DNA of 41,683 nt from Flavobacteriales bacterium (GTDB lineage: Bacteria; Bacteroidota; Bacteroidia; Flavobacteriales; Flavobacteriaceae): NCBI GenBank assembly GCA_004213995.1, contig SGZJ01000011.1, positions 1-41,683 of the forward strand, given 5' to 3'. Made by a program: the position numbers and the translations under genes. This document shows, in pieces, positions 33,065 through 41,683 of the stretch. Each line of letters opens with the position of its first letter. Positions within the stretch are counted from its first letter, which is position 1. The notes beneath the pieces are model-generated. The model was not told the DNA's origin and ran no database searches. It saw only the letters and a program-made list of their open reading frames with translations.

Positions 33065-34480
33065 ATGAAAATTGAACAGATATATACAAAATGCCTAGCT
33101 CAAGGAGCTTATTATATTGAAAGTGATGGAGAAGCTGCAGTAATTGATCCACTCAGGGAAATTTCCGAATATATTGAATTAGCTAAAAAATCGAGTTCAA
33201 AGATTAAATATGTTTTTGAAACACATTTCCATGCTGATTTTGTTAGTGGACATTTAAGCCTTGCCAAAAAAACAGGTGCATCAATTGTATATGGACCAAA
33301 TGCAGATCCTGATTTTGAGGCAATAATAGCCAGTGATAATGATCAGTTTAAAATTGGTAAAATAACTTTAACAGCAATTCATACTCCCGGTCATACTTTA
33401 GAAAGCACTACATATTTACTAAAAGATGAATTCGGAAAAGATCACTGCATATTTACAGGAGATACTCTATTTTTAGGAGATGTTGGTATTCCTGATGTAG
33501 CTCAAAGATATATGGGTGTTTCAAAAGAGGAACTTGCAGGCATTTTATATGAGTCTGTTAACAATAGAATTAAACCACTTTCAGACGAACTAATGGTTTA
33601 TCCAGGTCATGGAGCTGGATCAGCTTGTGGTAAAAATATGATGAAAGAAACTGTTGACACTTTGGCTAATCAAAAAAAAATCAATTATGCGCTTAATGGC
33701 TCCTTCTCAAAAGTTGCTTTCATAAAAGAACTTACTGACAATTTACCTGAACCCCCAACATATTTTCCGTTAAATGTAAGACTTAACCAAGAGGGTTATG
33801 TAGATTTTGAAACAGTTTTAGAGAAAAACTTAATTCCTTTAGATCTCAATGATTTTGAATTACTTTCAGAAAATAATGATACAATAATTTTAGATGTTAG
33901 AAATCAAAAAGACTTTATAGACGGACACATCCCTAATTCACTTTTTATTGGATTAAGTGGCACATTTGCTCCATGGGTTGGAACTTTAGTTAAAGATATT
34001 AATCAAAAGATTCTTTTAATAACTCCAGTTGGAAAAGAAACGGAGGCTATAACAAGACTCTCTAGAGTAGGATATGACAACTGCATAGGATATTTAAATG
34101 GAGGATTTAAAACCTGGAAGAAAAGTAAAAATAAAATATCAACACTTAAATCTGTTTCAGCTACTTCATTTGTAGACACTTTAAAAGTTAATAAAATTAA
34201 TATTTTAGATGTTAGAAAAGTTTCTGAGTACAATAATAATCATATTGAAGCAAGTCAAAACAAACCCTTAAGTAATATTAAAAATGAATTAGATGATATC
34301 GATAAAGAAGGTGATATTTATGTTCATTGCGCTGGTGGATATCGATCAGTAATTGCTATCTCTATATTGAAACAAAAAGGATTTAAAAATCTAATTGATG
34401 TTGCTGGAGGTTTTGGAGCAATAAAAAAAAGTGACCTTAATAAAAGTTGCTATAACTCTTTTGTAAAATGCTCTGGCTAA
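33065..34480 (+). CDS. MBL-fold persulfide dioxygenase-like protein with two rhodanese domains
   Basis: A 471-residue cytoplasmic enzyme. Residues 1-200 are an ETHE1/CstB-like metallo-beta-lactamase domain with the metal motif THFHAD (His54, His56, Asp58), His110 in HTPGH, Asp133 in TGDT and His182 in PGHG, all present for an Fe(II) persulfide dioxygenase. Two rhodanese-like domains follow: about 263-352 lacks its catalytic Cys (TPVGKE in place of the active loop), while about 365-460 keeps it (Cys422 in HCAGGYR). This is the CstB/BlrB arrangement used in sulfide and persulfide detoxification. It is monocistronic from the 33039 box; its stop overlaps prmA by 4 bases. Confidence 0.92.
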   Translation: MKIEQIYTKCLAQGAYYIESDGEAAVIDPLREISEYIELAKKSSSKIKYVFETHFHADFVSGHLSLAKKTGASIVYGPNADPDFEAIIASDNDQFKIGKITLTAIHTPGHTLESTTYLLKDEFGKDHCIFTGDTLFLGDVGIPDVAQRYMGVSKEELAGILYESVNNRIKPLSDELMVYPGHGAGSACGKNMMKETVDTLANQKKINYALNGSFSKVAFIKELTDNLPEPPTYFPLNVRLNQEGYVDFETVLEKNLIPLDLNDFELLSENNDTIILDVRNQKDFIDGHIPNSLFIGLSGTFAPWVGTLVKDINQKILLITPVGKETEAITRLSRVGYDNCIGYLNGGFKTWKKSKNKISTLKSVSATSFVDTLKVNKINILDVRKVSEYNNNHIEASQNKPLSNIKNELDDIDKEGDIYVHCAGGYRSVIAISILKQKGFKNLIDVAGGFGAIKKSDLNKSCYNSFVKCSG

Positions 34481-35322
34481 GAATTTATTTTAGTAAATTT
34501 TAAAGCAACCCATTGATTTTTAACTTTAGAATCGACCAAAGAAAGATTAGAGATTTCTGCGGCTTTTTCGATACTTTTAATATTTTTTTTATAAAATCCG
34601 CTTACATAAAGTACTCCATCTTTATTTAACATTTTAGAATAAATTGGTATATCAGCTAACAATACATTTAAGTTAATATTAGCAAAAATATTATCATATT
34701 TAAAATGCATTAAATTTTCAATTTTGCCTTCGTATACATTTATATTTTCAGAATTGTTTCTTTTTATATTCTCAATAGAATTTAAGTAACACCAATTATC
34801 AATATCAATTGCATCAATTCTATTTGCACCTCTTTTTTCTGCTAAGATTGCCAATACTGCTGTACCACTACCAATATCACAGACTGAAGAATTATAAAAA
34901 CTATTCGCTAAAATGAAACTTATCATCATTGAAGTTGTTTCATGATGGCCGGTACCAAAACTCATTTTTGGTTCTATGACTAAGTCATATTTAAAATTAC
35001 TCTTTTTATGAAATGGAGCTCGAACACAGCAAATTTTATCAATATATATGGGTTCAAAATTACTTTCCCATTTAATATTCCAATTTTGCTTTTTAACATT
35101 GTTAGATTCGAAAGATATATTAAACTCAGTTGAATTTAAAATTTGAATATCCTGAACTTTAACTGTAGATAAAACAGAAGAATCGATATAAGCGGATATA
35201 CCATCATTATTTTCTTGAAAACTATCAAAACCTAATTGACTTAACTGAGCTATTAAAATTTCACAACCTGGATATAGAGGGTCAACTTTGAAGTCATAAC
35301 AAACAAAAAGACTCTCAGACAT
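34477..35322 (-). CDS. prmA: Ribosomal protein L11 methyltransferase
   Basis: A 281-residue SAM-dependent methyltransferase that trimethylates L11. After a substrate-recognition N-domain (about 1-110) come EPKMSFGTGHHETTS (about 116-130), SVCDIGSGTAVLAILAEKRG (SAM motif I, about 143-162), AIDIDNWCYLNSIENIKRN and ANINLNVLL, where PrmA has its conserved N-I-x-x-x-x-L. Length is normal for PrmA. Its start overlaps the tpiA stop by one base, and its stop overlaps that of the persulfide dioxygenase-like gene by 4, so it is last in the operon. Confidence 0.93.
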   Translation of the reverse strand: MSESLFVCYDFKVDPLYPGCEILIAQLSQLGFDSFQENNDGISAYIDSSVLSTVKVQDIQILNSTEFNISFESNNVKKQNWNIKWESNFEPIYIDKICCVRAPFHKKSNFKYDLVIEPKMSFGTGHHETTSMMISFILANSFYNSSVCDIGSGTAVLAILAEKRGANRIDAIDIDNWCYLNSIENIKRNNSENINVYEGKIENLMHFKYDNIFANINLNVLLADIPIYSKMLNKDGVLYVSGFYKKNIKSIEKAAEISNLSLVDSKVKNQWVALKFTKINS

Positions 35323-36074
35323 TAAAATGAGTTTACGATTGAAAAGAAATCTTTAGATTTTAATGAAGCTCCACCTATCAGCCCTCCATCAACATCTGTC
35401 ATAGAAAATATTTCTTTTGCATTATTAGGCTTTACACTACCACCATATAAAATAGATATTTTTTGTGCTAATTCATTGCTATATTTTTGTGCAATAAAAT
35501 TCCTTATAAAACTATGCATTTCTTGAACTTGATCCGAGCTTGCTGTTTCTCCGGTTCCTATTGCCCAAATCGGTTCATATGCTAAAATAATATTATTCCA
35601 GTCTGAGGAGCTTAAATGAAATAAAGATTCTGAAATTTGATTAGAGATAATATTGAAATGATTATTAGTTTTTCTGTCCTTTAGTTCTTCACCAAAGCAA
35701 AAGATAATTTTGATAGAGTTTTGCAGTGAAATATCAACTTTATTTTTTAATATTTCATGTGTTTCACTAAAATACTCTCTTCTTTCACTGTGACCAATTA
35801 TTGTAGTCTTAATTCCGATACTTGACAACATTTTTGCAGAAACCTCACCAGTATAAGCTCCATCATTACTTTGGTGTACATTTTGAGAAACTACTTCAAT
35901 GTCATTATCGTTTAAAGAATCTATTGCAGTTTTTAGACTTACAAATGAAGGCGCAACCATAACTTCACACCCAGAGTGGTTAGTCTCTGCTAGTAATTCA
36001 TTTATTAAAATTTCTGTTTCTTGTAAACCATTATTCATTTTCCAATTTCCTGCTACAATTTTTTTTCTTGTCAT
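35322..36074 (-). CDS. tpiA: Triosephosphate isomerase
   Basis: A 250-residue cytosolic glycolytic enzyme that interconverts glyceraldehyde-3-phosphate and DHAP. GNWKMN gives Asn10 and Lys12, IGHSERRE gives the electrophilic His94, AYEPIWAIGTG gives the base Glu166 and its flexible loop, and ILYGGSV with IGGASL gives the phosphate-binding loops. Full length and intact. It lies 11 bases after the ABC permease and one base overlaps prmA, so it is part of the five-gene operon that starts at DUF1599. Confidence 0.96.
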   Translation of the reverse strand: MTRKKIVAGNWKMNNGLQETEILINELLAETNHSGCEVMVAPSFVSLKTAIDSLNDNDIEVVSQNVHQSNDGAYTGEVSAKMLSSIGIKTTIIGHSERREYFSETHEILKNKVDISLQNSIKIIFCFGEELKDRKTNNHFNIISNQISESLFHLSSSDWNNIILAYEPIWAIGTGETASSDQVQEMHSFIRNFIAQKYSNELAQKISILYGGSVKPNNAKEIFSMTDVDGGLIGGASLKSKDFFSIVNSF

Positions 36075-36085
36075 TTTTTTATTTT

Positions 36086-37156
36086 TTAATTTAATTTAAC
36101 TCTAGGGTCTAAAAGTCTATATACGAAATCAACTATAATATTAATTGTAATAAACATAAAAGCTATTACAAGTACAGAACCCATAATTACTGGCAAATCT
36201 AATGTATTTAAGGCATTTACTATCTCTTTACCTAAGCCATTCCAACCAAATATATATTCAACAAAGACTGCACCGGCTAACATAGAGGCAAACCATCCTG
36301 AAATTGCAGTTATTACCGGGTTTAAAGAATTTTTTAAAGCATGATATTTAATAATCTGGTATTCAGTAAGACCTTTAGATCTTGCCGTTCTTATATAATC
36401 TTGAGACAAAACATCTAATAATTCATTTCTCATTAGTTGACTAATAACTGCTAGTGGCCTAATTCCTAATACAATTGATGGAAGAATTAGATTTTTTAAC
36501 TTAAATATGTATTCTTCTCCAAAATCATCAAGCTCGTAAATATTTCCTGTCATATTTAGATTAGTATATTCATTTAAAATAAAACCAAATACCCAGGCAA
36601 ATATTATTGCACTAAAAAATGATGGCACACTCATTCCTACTGTACTAATAAATTGAATGAAATTATCAATAAATTTATCTTTATTAAGTGCAGAAATAAT
36701 ACCAAATAAAATTCCAATAACTATAGCAATAAAAATTGAAGAAATTGCTAAAATAAGTGTGTTGGGAAGTGTATTTTTAATAATCTCGCTAACATTTTTA
36801 CCTTGTTTAGTAAAGGATGTTCTTAAATAAGGGAATTTAATAACAAAAACACTTGAGTTAGTTTGAAAAATAGTCTTGTAATTATATTTATTTTTTTCTA
36901 AGAAAGTATAATCATCAATATTTTTAGAGTGAATTGAAAGTGGAGACAAATCATTTATATAAAGTAAGTATTGCTCACTAACAGGTTTATCAAAAGCATA
37001 TTTTTTTTTGATATTAATAAGCTGCTCTGAATTATCATTCTGACCTAACATCATTTGTGCAGGGTCTCCTGGTAAAACACTAAAGAGAAAAAAGATAACA
37101 GTAACAACACCAAATAAAGTAATTATAGAATATAAAAATTTATTTAGTAAGTACAT
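36086..37156 (-). CDS. DppB/OppB-like ABC transporter permease without partner genes
   Basis: A 356-residue inner-membrane permease with six likely helices and a long extracytoplasmic loop after the first (about 30-120). The start FFLFSVLPGDPAQMMLG is the family N-terminus; the EAA-type loop reads QDYIRTARSKGLTEYQIIKY and NSLNPVITAISGWFASMLAG, and VEYIFGWNGLGKEIVNAL and DLPVIMGSVL follow, all of the peptide/nickel-transporter permease (BPD_transp_1, DppB-type) family. No DppC-type partner, ATPase or binding protein is nearby. It begins directly after the BT_3928-like stop (TAA then ATG), so the two are co-translated. Confidence 0.9.
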   Translation of the reverse strand: MYLLNKFLYSIITLFGVVTVIFFLFSVLPGDPAQMMLGQNDNSEQLINIKKKYAFDKPVSEQYLLYINDLSPLSIHSKNIDDYTFLEKNKYNYKTIFQTNSSVFVIKFPYLRTSFTKQGKNVSEIIKNTLPNTLILAISSIFIAIVIGILFGIISALNKDKFIDNFIQFISTVGMSVPSFFSAIIFAWVFGFILNEYTNLNMTGNIYELDDFGEEYIFKLKNLILPSIVLGIRPLAVISQLMRNELLDVLSQDYIRTARSKGLTEYQIIKYHALKNSLNPVITAISGWFASMLAGAVFVEYIFGWNGLGKEIVNALNTLDLPVIMGSVLVIAFMFITINIIVDFVYRLLDPRVKLN

Positions 37157-38260
37157 TTAAAGGTTAGTTAAATTTAAGGCTTGAAAATCATTCCAATGAG
37201 TTTTTTGAATAATTGTACCCTCATGTAATTTTATTGCAGCAGGATTAGATCTAACTATGGTTTTAAGTGCAGTTTCATCACAAAAATAAAAATCAATATC
37301 AATATCATTTTCAGATTCAAAACTATTAACGTCAATTTCTCCAGATGCGGTAAGTCCTATTACTTTGTAATCATTTTTAACAGCTAACTCAACAGTCTCT
37401 TTCAAACCAACTATCGCATCGCTATTTGTTTTTAAAATATTATAAAAAACAAAAATTATTAGTTTTTGTTCTTTCATAAGCACATCTGTATAATCAATAT
37501 CTCCTAATTCCATAGAAAAGTCAAGGATAGGAGGTTCATAGCCTTCTTCGATAAGTTCTGTTTCTACAGAGACAAAAGTTCCTTCCGAATCTGGAAAATT
37601 ACCAGATGTTGATATTACTTTCTTTTCTCCATTAATATTAAATAGCCAATCATATCTAAATACCGCTTTTTTTGAATCTTCAGGAATCACCATATTATCA
37701 ATAATATTAGCTCCCACTTTATAAGGTCTAAAGTCAATTAATGGTAAATGAGATAGTACTTGATTAACAATTACTATGCATAAAATCAAAGAAATTGATG
37801 GGAAAATATATAATAATTTATTATTGAAAAGCGGCTTAATATACTTTAAGCCAATCATAATTATAACGATTAAAACTAGTAGTATTACATCTTTTGTAAA
37901 GGATTCCCAGGGTGTCAATTTAATAGCATCACCAAAACATCCACAGTCAGTAACCTTATTAAAATAAGCAGAATACCAGGTTAAAAAAGTAAAGAAGACT
38001 ATCATTGCAAAAAGACTGTAAATAGTGAATTCTTTTTTTAATCCAATCAAGAGAAATACCCCTAATAAAACTTCTAAAACCACGATAAATATAGCCAATG
38101 GCAATACATAGGGCAGTAAAAAGTCAATATTAAAAACTGTAGGTCCAAAATACTCCTCAAGTTTAAAAGAAAATCCAACAGGATCATTAATTTTTATTAA
38201 ACCTGAGAATATAAATAATAAACCAACGAGGATTCTCGAAATATTAACTAGGTACTTCAT
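37157..38260 (-). CDS. BT_3928-like DoxX/MauE-type membrane protein with thioredoxin-like tail
   Basis: A 367-residue inner-membrane protein. Four helices in the first 170 residues form a DoxX/MauE-like bundle, starting VGLLFIFSGLIKINDPVGFS; a TDCGCFGDAIKLTPWESFTKD loop has the Cys-Gly-Cys motif of this group. The remainder (about 200-367) looks like a thioredoxin-like periplasmic domain (QKLIIFVFYNILKTNSDAIV, then KNDYKVIGLTASGE and SNPAAIKL) but lacks a CxxC, so a redox role relies on the membrane cysteines. It sits 3 bases after DUF1599 in the five-gene operon. Confidence 0.85.
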   Translation of the reverse strand: MKYLVNISRILVGLLFIFSGLIKINDPVGFSFKLEEYFGPTVFNIDFLLPYVLPLAIFIVVLEVLLGVFLLIGLKKEFTIYSLFAMIVFFTFLTWYSAYFNKVTDCGCFGDAIKLTPWESFTKDVILLVLIVIIMIGLKYIKPLFNNKLLYIFPSISLILCIVIVNQVLSHLPLIDFRPYKVGANIIDNMVIPEDSKKAVFRYDWLFNINGEKKVISTSGNFPDSEGTFVSVETELIEEGYEPPILDFSMELGDIDYTDVLMKEQKLIIFVFYNILKTNSDAIVGLKETVELAVKNDYKVIGLTASGEIDVNSFESENDIDIDFYFCDETALKTIVRSNPAAIKLHEGTIIQKTHWNDFQALNLTNL

Positions 38261-38263
38261 ATA

Positions 38264-38800
38264 TTATTTTTTTAAATGTATTAGAGCAAAAACAGCATAA
38301 TTAACAATATCCTGGTAATTCGCATCAATGCCTTCACTTACCAATGTCTCTCCTTTGTTATCCTCAATTTGTTTAACTCTTAAAAGCTTCTGTAAAATTA
38401 AGTCTGTCAATGAACTAACTCTCATATCCCTCCAAGCCTCACCATAATCGTGGTTTTTATTTACCATCAAAGATTTGGTTAATTCACTGTGATTATTAAA
38501 TAAATCTAAGGATTCATCTAAATTTAAATCTGGATGTTCAACAATACCTTTCTCTATTTGAATAAGAGCCATTATTGAATAATTAATTATGCCTATAAAT
38601 TCAGAATATTGTCCCTCATCAACTTTTCTTGTGTCATTTTGTTGTAAACCTCTTATTCGTTGTGCTTTAATAAATATTTGATCTGTTAATGAAGATAATC
38701 TCAAAATCCTCCATGCAGAACCGTAATCTTTCATTTTCTTTGAAAAGAGATCTCTGCACTGGTTAATAACATAATCATATTGTTTTATAGTATTTTGCAT
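38264..38800 (-). CDS. Tandem DUF1599 (nucleotide modification-associated) protein
   Basis: A 178-residue soluble protein built from two copies of one module. Copy 1 (about 20-85) has KDYGSAW, LSSLTD and INYS; copy 2 (about 112-178) has HDYGEAW, VSSLTD and VNYA. This matches DUF1599, also called nucleotide modification-associated domain 1. The two-copy form is the usual flavobacterial state. Role unproven. It is the first gene in the operon with BT_3928-like, permease, tpiA and prmA, and divergent from folP with about 100 bases between. Confidence 0.88.
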   Translation of the reverse strand: MQNTIKQYDYVINQCRDLFSKKMKDYGSAWRILRLSSLTDQIFIKAQRIRGLQQNDTRKVDEGQYSEFIGIINYSIMALIQIEKGIVEHPDLNLDESLDLFNNHSELTKSLMVNKNHDYGEAWRDMRVSSLTDLILQKLLRVKQIEDNKGETLVSEGIDANYQDIVNYAVFALIHLKK

Positions 38801-38900
38801 AACTAAGATGAATTTTACGTAAATTTCGCTTAAATATTTTTAAACTTCAAACATTCAATATTAAACTTTTAAAAGTTATTAATTTTTATATAATCTACAG

Positions 38901-39734
38901 ATGAAAATGAACATAAATTGTAAAGGAAAATTAATTGACATTTCATCACCAAAAGTGATGGGTGTTTTAAATCTTACTCCAGATTCATTTTATGATGGAA
39001 ATAAGTTTAACAATGAAAAAAAAATATTAAATCAAGTTGAGAAAATGTTAAATGATGGAGCAACATTTATTGATATTGGAGCTTACAGTTCAAGACCTGG
39101 GGCAACTCATATTTCTGAAGATGAAGAAAAAAGTAGAATTATTGGTATTGTTGAATTATTGGCTGCTGAATTTCCAGATTCAAATTTATCTATTGATACC
39201 TTCAGAAGCACCATAGCAGATGAATGTTTAAATGCTGGTGCTTCAATTATTAATGATATAACAGCTAGTGAATATGATTCTAATATATTAGAAATTGCAT
39301 ACAAACATAATGCTCCTTACGTGATGATGCATATGAATGGTATGCCTAACAACATGATGAAACAAAATAAATACAATAACTTAATAAAAGATATACTTTA
39401 CTACTTTTCAAAAAAAATAGAAGCTGCTAGAACTGCCAAAATCAATGATATAATTATAGATCCTGGATTTGGATTCTCTAAAAATATTGACCAAAATTAT
39501 GTCTTACTTAAAAATTTAGATTTACTAAAATCTTTAGAATTACCTATCCTTGTAGGTTTGTCAAGGAAATCAATGATTTACAAATTACTAAAAACCACCC
39601 CTGAACTTGCTTTAAATGGAACCACATCATTAAATACTATTGCTCTATTAAATGGTGCTACAATTCTTAGAGTTCACGATGTTAAAGAAGCTATGGAATG
39701 TATAAAGATTACAAACCAATTTAATAAACAATAA
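38901..39734 (+). CDS. folP: Dihydropteroate synthase
   Basis: A 277-residue cytosolic enzyme joining para-aminobenzoate to hydroxymethyl-dihydropterin diphosphate in folate synthesis; target of sulfonamides. GVLNLTPDSFYDG (the signature), FIDIGAYSSRPGA, the SIDTFR strand, INDITASEYD, PYVMMHMNGMP, DPGFGFSKN and GLSRKSM are all in place for a TIM-barrel DHPS. Length is normal. The cdaA gene follows closely and shares the strand, a common pairing in Bacteroidota. Confidence 0.96.
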   Translation: MKMNINCKGKLIDISSPKVMGVLNLTPDSFYDGNKFNNEKKILNQVEKMLNDGATFIDIGAYSSRPGATHISEDEEKSRIIGIVELLAAEFPDSNLSIDTFRSTIADECLNAGASIINDITASEYDSNILEIAYKHNAPYVMMHMNGMPNNMMKQNKYNNLIKDILYYFSKKIEAARTAKINDIIIDPGFGFSKNIDQNYVLLKNLDLLKSLELPILVGLSRKSMIYKLLKTTPELALNGTTSLNTIALLNGATILRVHDVKEAMECIKITNQFNKQ

Positions 39735-39756
39735 TTATGTGTATATTTATCAGTCA

Positions 39757-40542
39757 ATGGATGTTTTTAAAGAAATATTGAATTTTTCTCTGGTTGATTT
39801 TGCAGATGTGTTTTTAGTTGCACTTCTTTTATATTCTTCATATAGACTACTTAGAGGAACTGTAGCTATAAATATATTTATAGGAATTATACTTATTTAC
39901 TTTACATGGAGAATAACAGATTTTTTGAACATGAAGTTATTGAGCATAATTATTGATGGATTTATGAGTGTTGGTATAATAGCTCTTATTGTAGTTTTTC
40001 AGCCTGAAATAAGAAAATTTTTATTAATGATTGGTTCAGCAAATATTTCAAAAAAAGGTTCTATTATAGAAAAATTCAATTTTATAAAAAATCAAGAAAA
40101 TATAGATACTGATATTAACTCTATTGTCAATGCAAGTCAAAATATGGCTGAATCTAAGACTGGTGCATTAATAATTATTGAAAGAAACAACAGTTTAAAT
40201 TTTTTACTCGAAACTGGAGATCAAATGAATATTTCAGTAACTCAACCAATTCTTGAAAGTATATTTTTCAAAAACAGTCCTCTTCACGATGGAGCTGTTA
40301 TCATAGCTAATAATACAATAAAAGCCACTAGAGTTGTACTTCCTATTAATAATGATAAACAAATACCTAATAGATTTGGGTTAAGACATAAAGCAGCTGT
40401 AGGTATAACAGAAAAAACAGATGCATTGGCTATCGTCGTTTCAGAAGAAACAGGACATATATCTTATATAAAAAATGGTGAATTTATTTCTTATGATAAC
40501 CAAAAAACTCTAAGTGATCTAATAAAAGAGGATTTAAATTAA
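39757..40542 (+). CDS. cdaA: Membrane-anchored diadenylate cyclase
   Basis: A 261-residue enzyme making c-di-AMP from two ATP. Three membrane helices (about 14-30, 38-54, 63-83) anchor a DisA_N-type cyclase domain in which SPLHDGAVII and NRFGLRHKAAVG give the essential DGA and RHR-like (RHK) motifs. I prefer ATG at 39757, which gives the typical MDVFKEILNF start; a GTG at 39739 would add six residues. The four-base stop overlap with the convergent exporter gene leaves no room for a terminator. c-di-AMP controls osmotic balance in most hosts. Confidence 0.94.
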   Translation: MDVFKEILNFSLVDFADVFLVALLLYSSYRLLRGTVAINIFIGIILIYFTWRITDFLNMKLLSIIIDGFMSVGIIALIVVFQPEIRKFLLMIGSANISKKGSIIEKFNFIKNQENIDTDINSIVNASQNMAESKTGALIIIERNNSLNFLLETGDQMNISVTQPILESIFFKNSPLHDGAVIIANNTIKATRVVLPINNDKQIPNRFGLRHKAAVGITEKTDALAIVVSEETGHISYIKNGEFISYDNQKTLSDLIKEDLN

Positions 40543-41683
40543 CTTACATTCTTTACTTGAAATTGCACATCATATAATTTTTTATAATAACCATCTAAAT
40601 TACTGATTAACTCTTTATGTGAGCCCTGTTCAATAATATTACCAGAATCCATTACTATAATATTATTAGCTTTTTTAATTGTAGCTAACCTATGAGCAAT
40701 TATAAGAGAGGTTCTATTTTTTGTCAACTTTTCAGTTGCGTTTTGAATTAATATTTCAGATGTAGAATCTATGGATGAAGTAGCTTCGTCCAAGATTAAT
40801 ATTTGTGGATCAGAAACATATACCCTTAAAAATGCAATTAACTGTCGTTGGCCAGAGGATAACATAATACCTCTTTCTTTTACATTATAATAATAATTAT
40901 TCGGTAAACTCATAATAAAGTCATGAACTCCTATTTGTTTGGCTGCAAGCTTAACTTGATCCAAACTAATACTATCATCTTTTAGGGTAATATTATTAAA
41001 TATCGTATCAGAAAATAAAAACACGTCTTGCAATACAATTCCAATATTTTTTCTAAGATTAGATAATTTATAATCTTTTATATTTATTCCATCAATAGAT
41101 ATTTCCCCAGAATCAATTTCATAAAAACGATTCAATAAATTTATAACAGAAGTTTTACCTGCGCCAGTAGAACCAACTATCGCAACAGTTGACCCCTTTT
41201 TTATATTAAATGAAATATTATTTAAGACCTGTGTATTAGGAACATAAGAAAAGTTTACATTTTTAAAACATACATCTCCTTTGAACGTGTTTACTAAGAT
41301 TTCTCCGTTATCAATTATATTAGAGTTAGTATCAATAACTTTAAATACCCTTTCTGCTGCAACCATTCCCATTAATAAAGTATTAAACTTATTAGCTATT
41401 TGATTAAGAGGTCTAAACATCATAGGAATCATCATAATAAATGCCGTCAACTCACCAATTGAAGCAGTATTATCAGTTATGATATTAATTCCGCCATACC
41501 ATACAATAACTCCTAGAGTTAGAGAGGATAAGATTTCTGCAATTGGAAAAAAAATGGAATTATACCAAACTGTTTTTAGCCATCCGTTTTTATGTCTGGT
41601 ATTGATTTTTTTAAATTTTTCAAATTCGACTTCTTCTCTAGTAAATAACTGTAAAATTTTCATTCCTGTGACTCTTTCTTGTA
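40539..41683 (-). CDS. ABC exporter (MsbA-type half transporter), 5' part cut by window
   Basis: Partial gene; about 380 C-terminal residues are visible and the frame is open to the right edge, reading QERVTGMKILQLFTREEVEF, so the ATG at 41663 is internal. The visible part has the end of the exporter membrane domain (about two helices, SSLTLGVIVWYGGINII), then a full ATPase: Walker A GSTGAGKTS, signature LSSGQRQL, Walker B ILILDEATSSID and switch His in IAHR. Likely a homodimeric lipid or drug exporter of the MsbA/BmrA group. Its stop interlocks with that of cdaA. Confidence 0.92.
   Translation of the reverse strand, partial: QERVTGMKILQLFTREEVEFEKFKKINTRHKNGWLKTVWYNSIFFPIAEILSSLTLGVIVWYGGINIITDNTASIGELTAFIMMIPMMFRPLNQIANKFNTLLMGMVAAERVFKVIDTNSNIIDNGEILVNTFKGDVCFKNVNFSYVPNTQVLNNISFNIKKGSTVAIVGSTGAGKTSVINLLNRFYEIDSGEISIDGINIKDYKLSNLRKNIGIVLQDVFLFSDTIFNNITLKDDSISLDQVKLAAKQIGVHDFIMSLPNNYYYNVKERGIMLSSGQRQLIAFLRVYVSDPQILILDEATSSIDSTSEILIQNATEKLTKNRTSLIIAHRLATIKKANNIIVMDSGNIIEQGSHKELISNLDGYYKKLYDVQFQVKNVS

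Noticed and set aside
39739-39756. GTG start for cdaA at 39739
   Set aside because: ATG at 39757 gives the usual short cytoplasmic start before helix 1.
1-41683. CRISPR arrays, insertion sequences, integrases, prophage or toxin-antitoxin modules
   Set aside because: No regularly spaced repeats, transposase motifs or phage-like genes were found; the XRE gene pairs with a membrane protein, not a toxin.

Overview
The window is low-GC DNA from a member of the Bacteroidota, most likely a marine Flavobacteriia lineage. The evidence is: T9SS (Por) C-terminal sorting domains on two secreted enzymes, TonB receptors with carboxypeptidase-like N-terminal domains, Bacteroidota-type promoters (TTTG-N19-TAnnTTTG), flavobacterial gene orders (folP-cdaA; DUF1599-BT_3928-tpiA-prmA), and almost no Shine-Dalgarno sequences. 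The genome is compact: neighbouring genes often overlap by 1-23 bp and convergent genes share stop-codon bases. Both ends cut through a gene: an endonuclease I at the left and an ABC exporter at the right. I see no CRISPR, IS, prophage or integrase.

Layout. 1-7.4 kb is a secretion-oriented block: endonuclease I with lamin-tail and Calx-beta-like regions; a 51-aa protein; an S8 protease with PKD, beta-propeller and T9SS domains coupled to a free-standing TonB-plug lipoprotein; and an opposite-strand operon of an Smr-like mini-protein, a 42-aa basic protein, a PETase-like polyester hydrolase with a T9SS domain, and a SOUL haem-binding-like protein. 7.5-11.3 kb has an SDR enzyme, a DinB-fold protein and a four-gene operon (ExbB/MotA-like, membrane protein, XRE regulator, saccharopine dehydrogenase-like). 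11.4-18.9 kb has two related NTF2-like lipoproteins flanking an Oar-like TonB receptor, a carboxypeptidase-regulatory-domain protein, an S4 RNA-binding protein and small membrane proteins. PEP carboxylase and a tRNA-Arg(ACG) transcription unit follow.

21.9-31.8 kb is an iron-acquisition island. A plus-strand set (DUF4856 lipoprotein, imelysin-like lipoprotein, vitamin-K-carboxylase-like HTTM membrane enzyme, FecA-like TonB receptor) converges on a minus-strand FbpABC ferric iron ABC transporter. Each arm starts with a near-perfect consensus promoter. The TonB receptor would carry iron across the outer membrane, the lipoproteins could bind or hand it over, and FbpABC would import it. The HTTM enzyme keeps residues that align with the catalytic Lys and His of human gamma-glutamyl carboxylase, so this locus is the best candidate for an undescribed system.

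31.8-41.7 kb is mainly housekeeping: PhzF-like enzyme, two small membrane proteins, an MBL-rhodanese persulfide dioxygenase-like protein, the operon DUF1599-BT_3928-permease-tpiA-prmA, then folP-cdaA and the 3' part of an MsbA-like exporter gene. No gene-free stretch exceeds 300 bases. The largest gaps, 16384-16618 and 21749-21975, hold only AT-rich upstream DNA and, in the second, two promoters.
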